Shown: positions 63,606-64,000 of the stretch, piece after piece
Layout: each line of letters opens with the position of its first letter
Position numbering within the stretch: position 1 is the stretch's first letter
Source: Prorocentrum cordatum
Lineage: Eukaryota > Sar > Dinophyceae > Prorocentrales > Prorocentraceae
Length of the DNA: 64,000 nt
Direction: 5' to 3'
Assembly (NCBI GenBank): GCA_963575745.1
Contig: CAUYUJ010000921.1
Location: forward strand, 38,586-102,585
Notes under the pieces: model-generated
Told to the model about the DNA's origin: nothing
Database searches by the model: none
The model's input: only the letters and a program-made list of their open reading frames with translations
Made by a program: the position numbers and the translations under genes

Positions 63606-63750
63606 TTTCGGGATTCCAACACCACGAATCAACCTGATTGTTGCGCCTTAGCGATCCAGAGTCGTGCCAGAACATTATTTCTGGGACTACAATACCGCGA
63701 ATCAGCCTAATTGTTGCGCCCTCACAACCGTGAGTCGTTCCAATCACCAT
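63606..63750. repeat. Two tandem units of about 72 bp
   Basis: TTTC.GGGA.T.CAA.ACC.CG and AATCA.CCT.ATTGTTGCGCC occur twice, directly before the 82-bp family. Confidence 0.7.
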
Positions 63751-63794
63751 GTCTTGCACGCTGGCCATAGAAATCCGTGAAACTGTCGTAAATG

Positions 63795-64000
63795 TTTAAC
63801 AATAGTGCGCGCGGCGCTAAGGCGAGAACCACTTTCTGAAAAGAGGTGGCCTCAATTCGTGAAGCTCTGGCAATTGTGCAACAAGTGTGCGCGGCGCTAA
63901 GGCGAGAACCACATTTTGAGAATACTCCACCCTCAATCCGGGAAGCAGTGACATTTTTTTGTGAAACGAATGTGCGCGGCGCTAAAGCGAGAACCGCATT
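63795..64000 (+). repeat. 82-bp tandem family, array 3 (continues beyond the window)
   Basis: GTGCGCGCGGCGCTAAGGCG and AGAACCAC recur at about 63805, 63887 and 63970 with C.TCAATTCGTGAAGC-type sequence between. Confidence 0.85.

Noticed and set aside
1-64000. tRNA, rRNA, 5S or CRISPR features
   Set aside because: I looked for cloverleaf-like and 5S-like sequence and for regular short repeats with unique spacers and found none; the regular repeats here lack unique spacers.

Overview
The window looks like nuclear DNA of a dinoflagellate; genus and species cannot be told from sequence alone. The signs are high GC, a few isolated coding exons among very long simple and satellite repeats, introns with ordinary GT-AG ends inside GC-rich exons, a stand-alone C5 cytosine methyltransferase, a Ty1/copia element whose LTR carries a sequence resembling the dinoflagellate spliced leader, and plant-type TTTAGGG-like motifs. 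There is no operon structure and no plasmid, phage or CRISPR content. Taxonomic placement is inference.

Layout. 41-2065 is a large exon of a C5 DNA methyltransferase with motifs I, IV, VI, VIII and X. 3118-8390 holds exons of one or two unrecognised proteins; the clearest part is a helical protein at 5111-7781 with a 321-bp intron that leaves the frame open. 8445-9213 and 13446-13568 carry three copies of a dispersed repeat. 10394-12378 is a proline-rich protein whose last exon encodes a WW-like domain. 13000-22200 is mostly repeats: palindromic GATGC clusters, a 24-bp minisatellite, several kilobases of a degenerate CTTGGGGCC repeat, and a 144-bp foldback. 23020-24051 and 24302-24940 are reading frames interrupted by in-frame stops. 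24845-28130 is a satellite of about 36 units of 90 bp. 28400-34500 contains weak, probably decayed coding segments plus a duplicated 138-bp structured unit and pentamer/hexamer repeats. 34500-45400 is triplet repeats and several 80-155-bp satellites.

The best-defined object is a full-length Ty1/copia retrotransposon at 46198-55862. It has LTRs of 1120 and 1117 bp that look about 99% identical, TGTGG...CCACA ends and a 6-bp target duplication. It lies inside a 115-150-bp GC-rich tandem array that resumes exactly on the other side. It encodes a coiled-coil/Gag region, two CCCH zinc fingers, a protease-like domain lacking its usual Asp, a D,D,E integrase and an RT with RNase H. These lie in three successive -1 frame shifts. 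The right end (56800-64000) returns to satellites, triplet repeats, short telomere-like motifs and hairpins.

The coding exons do not form a recognisable pathway. Frame and intron calls were made by eye; splice sites, domain calls and repeat identities need the computations named in the findings.
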